From assembly GCF_030270585.1 (NCBI RefSeq), contig NZ_BSYI01000046.1:1-43570 (forward strand): a DNA stretch of 43,570 nt, given 5' to 3'. The DNA is from Paralimibaculum aggregatum (GTDB lineage Bacteria > Pseudomonadota > Alphaproteobacteria > Rhodobacterales > Rhodobacteraceae). Of this stretch, positions 9,394 to 17,400 are shown in pieces (the stretch's first letter is position 1; each line of letters opens with the position of its first letter). The position numbers and the translations under genes are program-made. Under the pieces are notes generated by a model. That model saw only the letters and a program-made list of their open reading frames with translations. It was not told the origin of the DNA and ran no database searches.

Positions 9394-9515
9394 CGGGGGC
9401 AGTGACCTGTTATTTCCGTCCGCGGCCGGGCGGCGCGCCAGCCGCCGCCGCCGGACCGCGCCGGCGCGCCCCTCCGGCGGTCTCGACTGGCATTTTCGGC
9501 GCGCGGATGGATACT

Positions 9516-9554
9516 GATTTGACCAATACGTCACTTGGTCAAATCAAGTGACCA
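9516..9554. promoter_or_regulatory. Three-half-site inverted repeat operator
   Basis: TGACCA (9520-9525), TGGTCA (9536-9541) and TGACCA (9549-9554) alternate in direction. The first two are part of a perfect 11-bp inverted repeat, GATTTGACCAA (9516-9526) and TTGGTCAAATC (9535-9545), with an 8-bp spacer. The last two form a second inverted pair, and TCACTTG/CAAGTGA (9531-9537/9545-9551) overlaps both. It is A+T-richer than its surroundings and lies 114 bp before the epimerase start. It looks like a binding site for a dimeric regulator; which one cannot be told. Confidence 0.65.
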
Positions 9555-9667
9555 GCAATTCTCGTGCCGGACAAGTGATTTACCTCACGGTTGCGATGAT
9601 TTGCGCTTGCCCGCATCCGGCTGCACCCTTAGTCAGGTGACGAGGGAAGGAACAAGGAGACGCAAGG

Positions 9668-10645
9668 ATGGTGATGGCGATGACGGACGCACCGATCGTG
9701 ACCGTGATCGGCGGCTCGGGCTTCGTCGGGCGCTACATCGTCCAGGCGATGGCGCGCGAGGGCTGGCGGGTCCGCGTGGGCTGCCGCCGCCCGCACGAGG
9801 CGCATTTCGTCCGGCCCTACGGCGTTGTCGGCCAGGTCGAGCCGATCCAGTGCAACATCCGCGACGATGCCTCGATCGCGCGAATCGTCGCCGGCGCGCA
9901 GGTGGTGATCAACTGCGTCGGCGTGCTCTTCGAATCGGGCAAGAACAGCTTCGCGGCCACCCAGGCCGAGGGCGCCGCCCGCGTCGCGCGGCTGGCCGCC
10001 GCGGCCGGCGCGACCCGCATCGTGCAGATCTCCGCGATCGGCGCCGACCCGGAGAGCCCCTCCGAATACGCCCGCAGCAAGGCCGCCGGCGAGGCCGCGG
10101 TGCGCGAGGCGATGGCGAATGCCACGATCCTCCGCCCCTCGATCATCTTCGGCACCGAGGACCAGTTCTTCAACCGTTTCGCCAAGATGGCGCGGCTGAT
10201 GCCGGTGCTGCCGATCGTCGGCGGCGCGACGCGCTTCCAGCCGGTCTGGGTGCAGGATGTCGCCGAGGCGACGATGCGCGTGGCCACCGGCGGCGCGCAG
10301 CCCGGCGTCTACGAGCTCGGCGGGCCCAACATCTACACCTTCCGCGCGCTGATCGACATGATGCTCCACGCGATCCGGCGCCGCCGGCTGGTGATCGACA
10401 TGCCGTTCTGGATGGCCCGGCTGCAGGGCAGCATGCTGGGCATGCTGCCGGACCCGCCGCTGACCCGCGACCAGGTGCTGCTGCTCGAGCGCGACAACGT
10501 GGTGGCCGAGGGCGCCCGCGGCTTTGCCGAGCTCGGCATCGAGCCGGAGGCGCCGGAAGGCATCATCGACAGCTATCTCTACGCCTACCGGCCCTATGGC
10601 CAGTATGCCTCGCTGACCGAGAGCCGCCGCGCGCAGGACCAGTGA
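9668..10645 (+). CDS. Complex I NDUFA9-family NAD(P)-binding epimerase-like protein
   Basis: A 325-residue atypical short-chain dehydrogenase. The N-terminal Rossmann motif VTVIGGSGFVGRYIV binds NAD(P)H. A conserved stretch VVINCVGVLFESGKNSF and a YxxxK-like EYARSKAAGE follow, then ILRPSIIFGTEDQFFNRFA. This pattern is typical of the bacterial relatives of mitochondrial complex I subunit NDUFA9/39 kDa. Its role in bacteria is not settled; it may support complex I or quinone biology. The ATG at 9668 is followed by other possible starts (9674, 9680). The gene is alone on its strand behind an inverted-repeat operator and converges with a GlsB-type gene. Confidence 0.9.
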   Translation: MVMAMTDAPIVTVIGGSGFVGRYIVQAMAREGWRVRVGCRRPHEAHFVRPYGVVGQVEPIQCNIRDDASIARIVAGAQVVINCVGVLFESGKNSFAATQAEGAARVARLAAAAGATRIVQISAIGADPESPSEYARSKAAGEAAVREAMANATILRPSIIFGTEDQFFNRFAKMARLMPVLPIVGGATRFQPVWVQDVAEATMRVATGGAQPGVYELGGPNIYTFRALIDMMLHAIRRRRLVIDMPFWMARLQGSMLGMLPDPPLTRDQVLLLERDNVVAEGARGFAELGIEPEAPEGIIDSYLYAYRPYGQYASLTESRRAQDQ

Positions 10646-10681
10646 GGGCAGGGGGCGCACCCCCCGCGGCCGGTCAGAAGG

Positions 10682-10936
10682 TCAGAAGATGAACCGGCCG
10701 ACCAGGACCAGCACGATGGCGCCGGCCACCGAGAGCACGATGTTGGTGACGATCGGGTGGCCGAGGTTCACCTTGATCCCCGCCGCCGGCACCGCCCATC
10801 CGGCGAGCGCCGAGCCGAGCACGCCCCAGATGATGTAGGCGATCAGGTTGCCGCCGCCGACGATGAAGCTCGCCAGCCAGCCCACCACCAGCCCGAAGAC
10901 CAGAACCGTCACGATCCGCTGCGTCTGCGCGTCCAT
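10682..10936 (-). CDS. GlsB/YeaQ/YmgE family membrane protein
   Basis: An 84-residue integral membrane protein with three hydrophobic segments (about 9-26, 31-52 and 62-83). The pattern VGWLASFIVGGGNL ... IIWGVLGSALAGW ... VLSVAGAIVLVLVGRFIF fits the transglycosylase-associated (GlsB/YeaQ) family, often induced by stress or stationary phase but with no known biochemical activity. The start at 10936 (MDAQTQRIVT) is chosen because GGGGAA precedes it and the family begins there; the frame is open further upstream. It converges with the epimerase gene across a 36-bp gap. Confidence 0.85.
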   Translation of the reverse strand: MDAQTQRIVTVLVFGLVVGWLASFIVGGGNLIAYIIWGVLGSALAGWAVPAAGIKVNLGHPIVTNIVLSVAGAIVLVLVGRFIF

Positions 10937-11000
10937 CGAAATTCCCCAATCCGGTTGCAGGGGCGGACCATAGCAGCCATCGGCGCTCAGGCATAGGCGC

Positions 11001-11807
11001 TCAGGCATAGGCGAGGGCGAGCAGCCCCAGCCCCAGCGCGAGCCGGTAGAGCGCGAAGGGCGCCATGGTCCAGCTGCCGCGGAACATCCGCATCATCACC
11101 GCCAGCGCCGCCCAGGCGGCGAGCCCCGCCAGCGCCGCGCCGATGGCGAAATCCGCGCCGAGCCGCAGGTTGCCGCCGGCCACCAGGCCCGCGGTTTCCA
11201 CCGTGCCGGCGGCGAGGATCGTCGGCACCGCCATCAGCAGCGCCAGCCGCGCCGCCTCGTCGCGGCGATAGCCGAGGGCGCGGGCCATGGTCATGCAGGC
11301 GCCGGAGCGCGAGGTGCCGGGGATCAGCGCCAGCGCCTGCGCCAGCCCCATCAGCCCGGCATCGCGCCAGGTCCATGCCGCGCCGTCGCGGGTCTCGCGG
11401 CCGAGCCGGTCGGCGAGCCAGAGCAGGATGCCGCCGGTCAGCGTCGTCCAGCCGATCACCTCGATGCTGCGCAGCGCCTCCATGGCGCCGGCGAGCTTCA
11501 GCGCCAGCCCGGCGACCACCGCCGGCACCGTGGCGAGGGCCAGCAGCCAGGCGAGCCGGGCCTCGGCGGTGGCGGGGCGCCCGCCGAGGATATGCCCGGC
11601 GCCGACGGCGACCCGGCCGACATCGCCGCGGAAATAGGCGCAGACCGCGACCAGCGTGCCGAGATGCACCGCGACATCCATCGTCACGCCCTGGTCGGCG
11701 CGGCTGGTCAGCAGCGGCCACAGCGCCAGGTGCCCCGAGGAGGAGACCGGCAGGAACTCGGTGATCCCCTGGATCAGCGCGAGCATGACGAGGTCGAAGG
11801 CGGACAT
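11001..11807 (-). CDS. uppP: Undecaprenyl-diphosphatase UppP (BacA)
   Basis: A 268-residue polytopic inner-membrane phosphatase that recycles undecaprenyl pyrophosphate to the monophosphate carrier used for peptidoglycan and other cell-wall polymers; overexpression is known to give bacitracin resistance. Signature motifs: QGITEFLPVSSSGHL near the N-terminus (about 14-28) and PGTSRSGACMTMARALG in the second half. Several hydrophobic helices follow each. The start at 11807 (MSAFDLVML) matches the family and has AGAGG upstream. The frame stays open far upstream but without protein-like sequence. Divergent from gltD. Confidence 0.95.
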   Translation of the reverse strand: MSAFDLVMLALIQGITEFLPVSSSGHLALWPLLTSRADQGVTMDVAVHLGTLVAVCAYFRGDVGRVAVGAGHILGGRPATAEARLAWLLALATVPAVVAGLALKLAGAMEALRSIEVIGWTTLTGGILLWLADRLGRETRDGAAWTWRDAGLMGLAQALALIPGTSRSGACMTMARALGYRRDEAARLALLMAVPTILAAGTVETAGLVAGGNLRLGADFAIGAALAGLAAWAALAVMMRMFRGSWTMAPFALYRLALGLGLLALAYA

Positions 11808-12203
11808 CAGGGGAACCTCTTGGCTGGATTGCGCCTTTGGCCTACTCTGAGGGCACCGTCCAGGGAAAGCGGGAATATGCGCGCGGGGTGCCGGCGGCGA
11901 TTGGGTCCGGATCGGACCTTGTTTCCGGGTGATTCGTGCGCACCGTGGGCAAATCCTCGATTTGATCGTTGAAATACGGCAGCAATGCTGACGTAAAATC
12001 GCACGCCCATTCCGCATATCGGCTGCGCATTCCGCCGCACCCCTCGGAAATTCCATATCTTGCCGGAAATGGGTCAGTCTTTTTGCCTTTATTTGCCGCG
12101 CGCCCTGCGGTAAGCAGCGAGGGAAGCGCCGGATGCGGGCAAGCCGCCTCCGGGCGTCATGGTGCGGAATCAAGGCCCCATTGCGGCCCCCGGGGGAGAC
12201 GTC
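11808..12203. other. Divergent intergenic region uppP/gltD
   Basis: About 396 bp without a gene, somewhat A+T-richer than its surroundings, so probably carrying promoters for both genes. A perfect short inverted repeat, GGTCCG-GAT-CGGACC, lies at 11904-11918. A T-rich stretch at about 12078-12092 lies roughly 115 bp before gltD. No RNA gene or riboswitch could be recognised. A strong GGGGGAG (12192-12198) just before 12204 sets the gltD start. Confidence 0.5.
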
Positions 12204-13640
12204 ATGGCCCAGAAGATGCTGAAATTCGTCTCGCAGTCGCGCGAGATGCCCGAAAAACGTGCGGCGCAGGAGCGCGCCCATGATTTCGGCGAGATCTATC
12301 GCGAGTTTGCCGCGGCCAAGGCGGCCGAGCAGGCCAGCCGCTGCAGCCAGTGCGGCGTGCCGTTCTGCCAGACCCACTGCCCGCTGCACAACAACATCCC
12401 GGACTGGCTGAAGCTGACCGCCGAGGGCCGGCTGAAGGAGGCCTACGAGGTCTCGCAGGCGACCAACACCTTCCCGGAGATCTGCGGCCGGATCTGCCCG
12501 CAGGACCGGCTCTGCGAGGGCTCCTGCGTGATCGAGCAGTCGGGCCACGGCACGGTGACCATCGGCGCGGTGGAGAAATACATCACCGACACCGCCTGGG
12601 AGGAGGGCTGGGTCGCGCCGATCGCGCCGCGCGCCGAGCGCCCCGAATCGGTCGGCATCATCGGCGCCGGTCCGGCCGGGCTGGCGGCGGCGGACCGGCT
12701 GCGGCGCATGGGCTTCCAGGTGACGATCTACGACCGCTACGACCGCTCCGGCGGGCTGCTGATCTACGGCATTCCCGGCTTCAAGCTGGAGAAGCACGTG
12801 GTCGAGCGGCGCAACCGCCAGCTCGAGGCGGCCGGCATCAGCTTCCGCATGAACTGCGATGTCGGCCGCGACATCAGCTTCGAGGCGATCCGCGCGGCGC
12901 ATGACGCGGTGCTGATCGGCACCGGCGTCTACAAGGCGCGCGAGCTGAAGGCGCCGGGCTCGGGGCTCGGCGGGATCGTGCCGGCGCTCGACTACCTGAC
13001 CGCCTCCAACCGGGTCGGCTTCGGCGACGATGTGCCCGCCTTCGCCGACGGCACGCTGAATGCCGAGGGCAAGCGCGTGGTGGTGATCGGCGGCGGCGAC
13101 ACCGCGATGGACTGCGTGCGCACCGCGATCCGCCAGGGCGCGAAATCGGTGAAGTGCCTCTATCGGCGCGACCGGGCGAACATGCCGGGCTCGCAGCGCG
13201 AGGTCGCCAATGCCGAGGAGGAGGGCGTCGAGTTCGTCTGGCTCTCGGCGCCCAAGGGCTTCCTCGGCGAGGACCGGGTGAGCGGCGTCAAGGCGGTGCG
13301 GATGGCGCTCGGCGCGGCCGATGTCACCGGCCGGCAGACGCCGGAGGAGGTCGCCGGCTCGGATTTCACCGAGCCCTGCGAGCTGGCCATCGAGGCGCTC
13401 GGCTTCGAGCCCGAGGATCTCGTGCGGCTCTGGGGCGTGCAGGGGCTCGAGGTCTCGCGCTGGGGCACGATCAAGGCGGATTTCCGCACCCACGAGACCT
13501 CGCTGGCCGGGGTCTATGCGGCGGGCGACATCGTCCGCGGCGCCTCGCTGGTGGTCTGGGCGATCCGCGACGGCTGCGAGGCGGCGGACGCGATCGCGGC
13601 GCAGCTCGGCGTGGCGCGGCCCGCCATCGCCGCGGAGTAG
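12204..13640 (+). CDS. gltD: Glutamate synthase small subunit GltD
   Basis: A 478-residue NADPH-dependent beta subunit of GOGAT, which passes electrons from NADPH through FAD and iron-sulfur clusters to GltB for glutamate synthesis. The N-terminal cluster domain shows CSQCGVPFCQTHCPLHNNIPDW and CGRICPQDRLCEGSC. The FAD motif is GIIGAGPAGLAAADRL and the NADPH motif is VVVIGGGDTAMDC. The C-terminal redox fold ends VYAAGDIVRGASLVVWAIRDG. The ATG at 12204 is chosen over 12159 because of GGGGGAG at 12192-12198 and the family start MAQKMLKF. It is first in a coupled operon gltD-GFA-GFA-gltB. Confidence 0.96.
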   Translation: MAQKMLKFVSQSREMPEKRAAQERAHDFGEIYREFAAAKAAEQASRCSQCGVPFCQTHCPLHNNIPDWLKLTAEGRLKEAYEVSQATNTFPEICGRICPQDRLCEGSCVIEQSGHGTVTIGAVEKYITDTAWEEGWVAPIAPRAERPESVGIIGAGPAGLAAADRLRRMGFQVTIYDRYDRSGGLLIYGIPGFKLEKHVVERRNRQLEAAGISFRMNCDVGRDISFEAIRAAHDAVLIGTGVYKARELKAPGSGLGGIVPALDYLTASNRVGFGDDVPAFADGTLNAEGKRVVVIGGGDTAMDCVRTAIRQGAKSVKCLYRRDRANMPGSQREVANAEEEGVEFVWLSAPKGFLGEDRVSGVKAVRMALGAADVTGRQTPEEVAGSDFTEPCELAIEALGFEPEDLVRLWGVQGLEVSRWGTIKADFRTHETSLAGVYAAGDIVRGASLVVWAIRDGCEAADAIAAQLGVARPAIAAE

Positions 13641-13644
13641 CGCC

Positions 13645-14061
13645 GTGGCCGGGCTCCGGGGGCGGTGCCTCTGCGGCGCGGTGCGCTTCGAGGGGCGGGG
13701 CGCGCCGGGCGGGGTGACCCCCTGCCATTGCGGGCAGTGCCGGCGCTGGTCCGGCGGCGGGCCGTTCATGCCGGTGCATTTCGCCGGCGGGGTGGCGCTG
13801 GCCGAGGGCGCGGCGCTGGCCTGGTACCGCAGCTCGGAGACGGGCGAGCGGGGCTTCTGCAGCCATTGCGGCAGCAGCCTGTTCTGGCGCCGTCCGGGCG
13901 ACCCCGGCGACTGGGCGGTGAGCGCCGCGGCGCTGCCCGAGGGCACCGCGCACCGCATCGCCCGGCATGTCTGGGTGGACGACCGCCCGGGCTGGTACGA
14001 CTTCACCGACGACGCGCCGCGCCTGACCGCGGCGGAGTGCCTGAGGGAGGATGGGACATGA
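13645..14061 (+). CDS. GFA/CENP-V family zinc protein (first of tandem pair)
   Basis: A 138-residue protein of the glutathione-dependent formaldehyde-activating (GFA) family. Zinc-site cysteines are visible: RCLCGAVRF (C8, C10), PCHCGQCRRW and FCSHCGSSLFW. GFA proteins are Zn-binding; Paracoccus Gfa was proposed to aid S-hydroxymethylglutathione formation, but most members have unknown substrates. The start is GTG at 13645, 4 bp after the gltD stop; no ATG fits. Its stop overlaps the next gene's ATG (ATGA, 14058-14061). It sits inside the glutamate synthase operon, which is unusual. Confidence 0.87.
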   Translation: MAGLRGRCLCGAVRFEGRGAPGGVTPCHCGQCRRWSGGGPFMPVHFAGGVALAEGAALAWYRSSETGERGFCSHCGSSLFWRRPGDPGDWAVSAAALPEGTAHRIARHVWVDDRPGWYDFTDDAPRLTAAECLREDGT

Positions 14062-14498
14062 GCCGGATGACGGGACGCTGTCTCTGCGGCGCGGTGCGCT
14101 TCGAGACCGGGGCGGTCGACGAGGTGGATGCCTGCCACTGCGCGATCTGCCGGCGCTGGGCCGCCGGGCCGTATTTCGCGGCGAAGGCCGAGGGCATCGC
14201 GTGGCAGGGCACCGCGCCGGCGGTCTACCGCTCCTCGGAGCATGCCGAGCGCGGCTTCTGCGCCGCCTGCGGCACCGCGCTGTTCTACCGCTTCGTCGAG
14301 ACCGGCGAGACGCTGATCAACCCCTTCACGCTGGACGGGCTCGGCGAGCCGTCCTTCGGCATGGAGGTCTTCGTGGACGAGAAGCCGGAGTTCTACGCCT
14401 TCGCCGGGGACCGCCCGCGCAGGACCGGAGCCGAGCTGATCGCCGAATACATGGCCGCGCAGGGCGAGGGCCCGCGCGCCGAGGAGGAAAGCCAATGA
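14058..14498 (+). CDS. GFA/CENP-V family zinc protein (second of tandem pair)
   Basis: A 146-residue GFA-family protein, a diverged paralogue of the gene before it. It shows GRCLCGAVRFE near the N-terminus, ACHCAICRRWAAGPYF and FCAACGTALFYRF, the three zinc-ligand groups of the fold. Compared with the first copy, it is slightly longer and its C-terminus is more charged. It overlaps both neighbours by ATGA (14058-14061 and 14495-14498), so translation of gltD, both GFA genes and gltB is likely coupled. Substrate unknown. Confidence 0.88.
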   Translation: MSRMTGRCLCGAVRFETGAVDEVDACHCAICRRWAAGPYFAAKAEGIAWQGTAPAVYRSSEHAERGFCAACGTALFYRFVETGETLINPFTLDGLGEPSFGMEVFVDEKPEFYAFAGDRPRRTGAELIAEYMAAQGEGPRAEEESQ

Positions 14499-17400
14499 CC
14501 GAGCGCCAGGACCCCCGGGGTTTCCAGCCCGCCGCCTACGAGGCCGCCCGCGACCGTCTCGCCGCGGAGGGCATGTATCTGCCGGAGGAGGAGCACGCCT
14601 CCTGCGGCGTCGGCTTCGTCGCCTCGGTCGACGGCCGGCCGCGGCGCTCGGTGGTCGAGCACGGCATCGCGGCGCTGCAGGCGATCTGGCACCGCGGCGC
14701 GGTGGATGCCGACGGCAAGACCGGCGACGGCGCCGGCATCCATGTGCAGATTCCCACCGGCTTCTTCCACGACCAGATCCGCCGCACCGGCCACGAGCCG
14801 AACGAGGGCCGGCTGGCCGTCGGGCAGGTGTTCCTGCCGCGCACCGATTTTGCGGCGCAGGAGACGGCGCGGACCATCGTCGAGACCGAGGTGCTGCGCC
14901 TCGGCTACGGCATCTATGGCTGGCGCCAGGTGCCGGTGAACATCCGCGTGCTCGGGCACAAGGCCAACGCGACGCGCCCCGAGATCGAGCAGATCCTGAT
15001 CGCCAACACCAAGGGCGTGCCGGAGGACACCTTCGAGCGCGAGCTCTACGTGATCCGCCGGCGCATCGAGAAGGCGGTGGCGCGGGCGCAGATCCAGGGC
15101 TGCTACATCTGCTCGCTGTCCTGCCGCTCGGTGATCTACAAGGGCATGATGCTGGCCGAGCAGGTGGCCGAGTTCTATCCCGACCTGAAGGACCAGCGCT
15201 TCGTCTCGGCCTTCGCGATCTATCACCAGCGCTATTCCACCAACACCTTCCCGCAATGGTGGCTGGCGCAGCCCTTCCGGATGCTCGCGCACAACGGCGA
15301 GATCAACACGCTGAAGGGCAACCTCAACTGGATGAAGAGCCACGAGATCCGCATGGCGGCGGCGGAGTTCGGCGATCTCGCCGAGGACATCAAGCCGATC
15401 GTGCCCAACGGCTCCTCCGACTCGGCGGCGCTCGACGCGGTGTTCGAGGTGATGGTGCGCGCCGGGCGCAACGCGCCGATGGCCAAGACCATGCTGGTGC
15501 CCGAGAGCTGGTCGAATGATGCGCACATGCCGGATGCCTGGCGGGCGATGTATGCCTATTCCAACGCGGTGATGGAGCCCTGGGACGGGCCGGCGGCGCT
15601 GGCGATGACCGACGGGCGCTGGGTCTGCGCCGGCACCGACCGCAACGGGCTGCGGCCGCTGCGCTATGTCGTCACCGGCGACGGGCTGGTGATCGCCGGC
15701 TCCGAGATCGGCATGGTGCCGGTGGACGAGGCCGGGGTGCGCGAGAAGGGCCGGCTCGGCCCGGGCCAGCTCCTGGCGATCGACCTCGCCGAGGGCCGGC
15801 TGCTGCGCGATGCCGAGATCAAGGACGAGCTGGCGGCGGCGCGGCCCTATGCCGAATGGGCAGGCCTCGTCACCGACATGACCGACAGCCTCGAGGGCCA
15901 GCCGGAGCGCCAGCCCTTCGAGCCGGGCGACCTGCGCCGGCGCCAGATCGCGGCCGGCTACAGCATGGAGGAGCTCGAGGCGATCCTCGCGCCGATGGGC
16001 GAGGAGGCCAAGGAGGCGATCGGCTCGATGGGCGACGACACGCCCGCGGCGGTGCTCTCCGACCGCTACCGCCCGCTCAGCCACTTCTTCCGGCAGAACT
16101 TCTCGCAGGTGACCAACCCGCCGATCGACAGCCTGCGCGAGCACCGGGTGATGTCGCTGAAGACCCGCTTCGGCAACCTGAAGAACGTGCTCGACGAGGA
16201 CAGCTCGCAGACCGAGATCCTGACGCTGGAGAGCCCGGTGGTCTCCACCGGCCAGTTCGAGGTGCTGCGCCGGGCCTTCGGCGACGAGCACCGGGTGATC
16301 GACTGCACGCTGGCCGCCGACAGCGCGCCGGGGGCGCTGCGCGCCGCGCTCGACCGCATCCGCTCGGAGGCGGAGGAGGCGGTGCGCGCCGGCGCCGGCC
16401 ACCTGATCCTCACCGACGAGGGGGTCGGCGAGGACCGCATCCCGCTGCCGATGATCCTCGCCACCTCGGCGGTCCAGTCCTGGCTGACGCGGCAGGGGCT
16501 GCGCACCTTCTGCTCGCTCAACGTGCGCTCGGCGGAATGCATCGACCCGCATTACTTCGCGGTGCTGATCGGCGTCGGCGCGACCACGGTCAACGCCTAT
16601 CTCGCCGAGGCCAGCCTGATCGACCGGGTCGAGCGCGGCCTGATGGACGGACCGGCCGAGGCGGCGATCGCCAATTTCCGCTCGGCGGTGGACTGGGGCC
16701 TCCGGAAGATCATGTCGAAGATGGGGATCTCGGTGATCTCCTCCTATCGCGGCGGCTGCAACTTCGAGGCGGTGGGGCTCTCGCGCGCGCTCTGCGTCGA
16801 GTATTTCCCCGGCATGCCCTCGCGGATCTCCGGCATCGGCATGTCGGGCATCGAGGCGAAGCTGCGGGCGATCCATGCGCAGGCCTTCCAGGGCCCCGGC
16901 GTGCTGCCGATCGGCGGGCTCTACAAGGCGCGCCGGCGCGGCGAGGTGCATGCCTGGGAAGCCCAGCTGATGCACATGATGCAGGCGGCGGTGACGCAGA
17001 ACTCGGCCGAGATCTGGCGGAAGTATTCCGAAGGCATGGCCAAGCGCCCGCCGATCCATCTGCGCGACCTGCTGGCCTTCAAGCCGATGGGCGAGGCGAT
17101 CCCGCTCGAGGAGGTCGAGAGCATCACCTCGATCCGCAAGCGCTTCGTGACGCCGGGGATGTCGCTCGGCGCGCTCTCTCCGGAGGCGCACAAGGCGCTC
17201 AACGTCGCGATGAACCGGATCGGCGCGAAATCCGACAGCGGCGAGGGCGGCGAGGACCCCAAGCACTTCTTCCCCGAGCCGAACGGCGACAACCCCTCGG
17301 CCAAGATCAAGCAGGTGGCATCCGGCCGCTTCGGCGTGACGGCGGAATATCTCAACCAGTGCCAGGAGCTCGAGATCAAGGTGGCCCAGGGCGCCAAGCC

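Larger units (their letters stand above)
9331..9667. other. Intergenic region between tRNA-Leu and epimerase gene
   Basis: Holds the tRNA-Leu promoter (9365-9393), a G+C-rich stretch (9420-9500) with nothing recognisable, and the inverted-repeat operator (9516-9554). The sequence from 9560 to 9667 contains the leader of the epimerase gene, with an AAGGAG-like element (9654-9659) close to its start. No small gene seen. Confidence 0.6.

Noticed and set aside
10651-10664. Terminator between the epimerase and GlsB-type genes
   Set aside because: Only a 5-bp GGGGG/CCCCC pairing in G+C-rich sequence; too weak to call.
11001-14495. A 1164-codon minus-strand frame ending in uppP
   Set aside because: Only its last 268 codons are protein-like and match UppP. 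The rest is antisense to gltD and the GFA genes.
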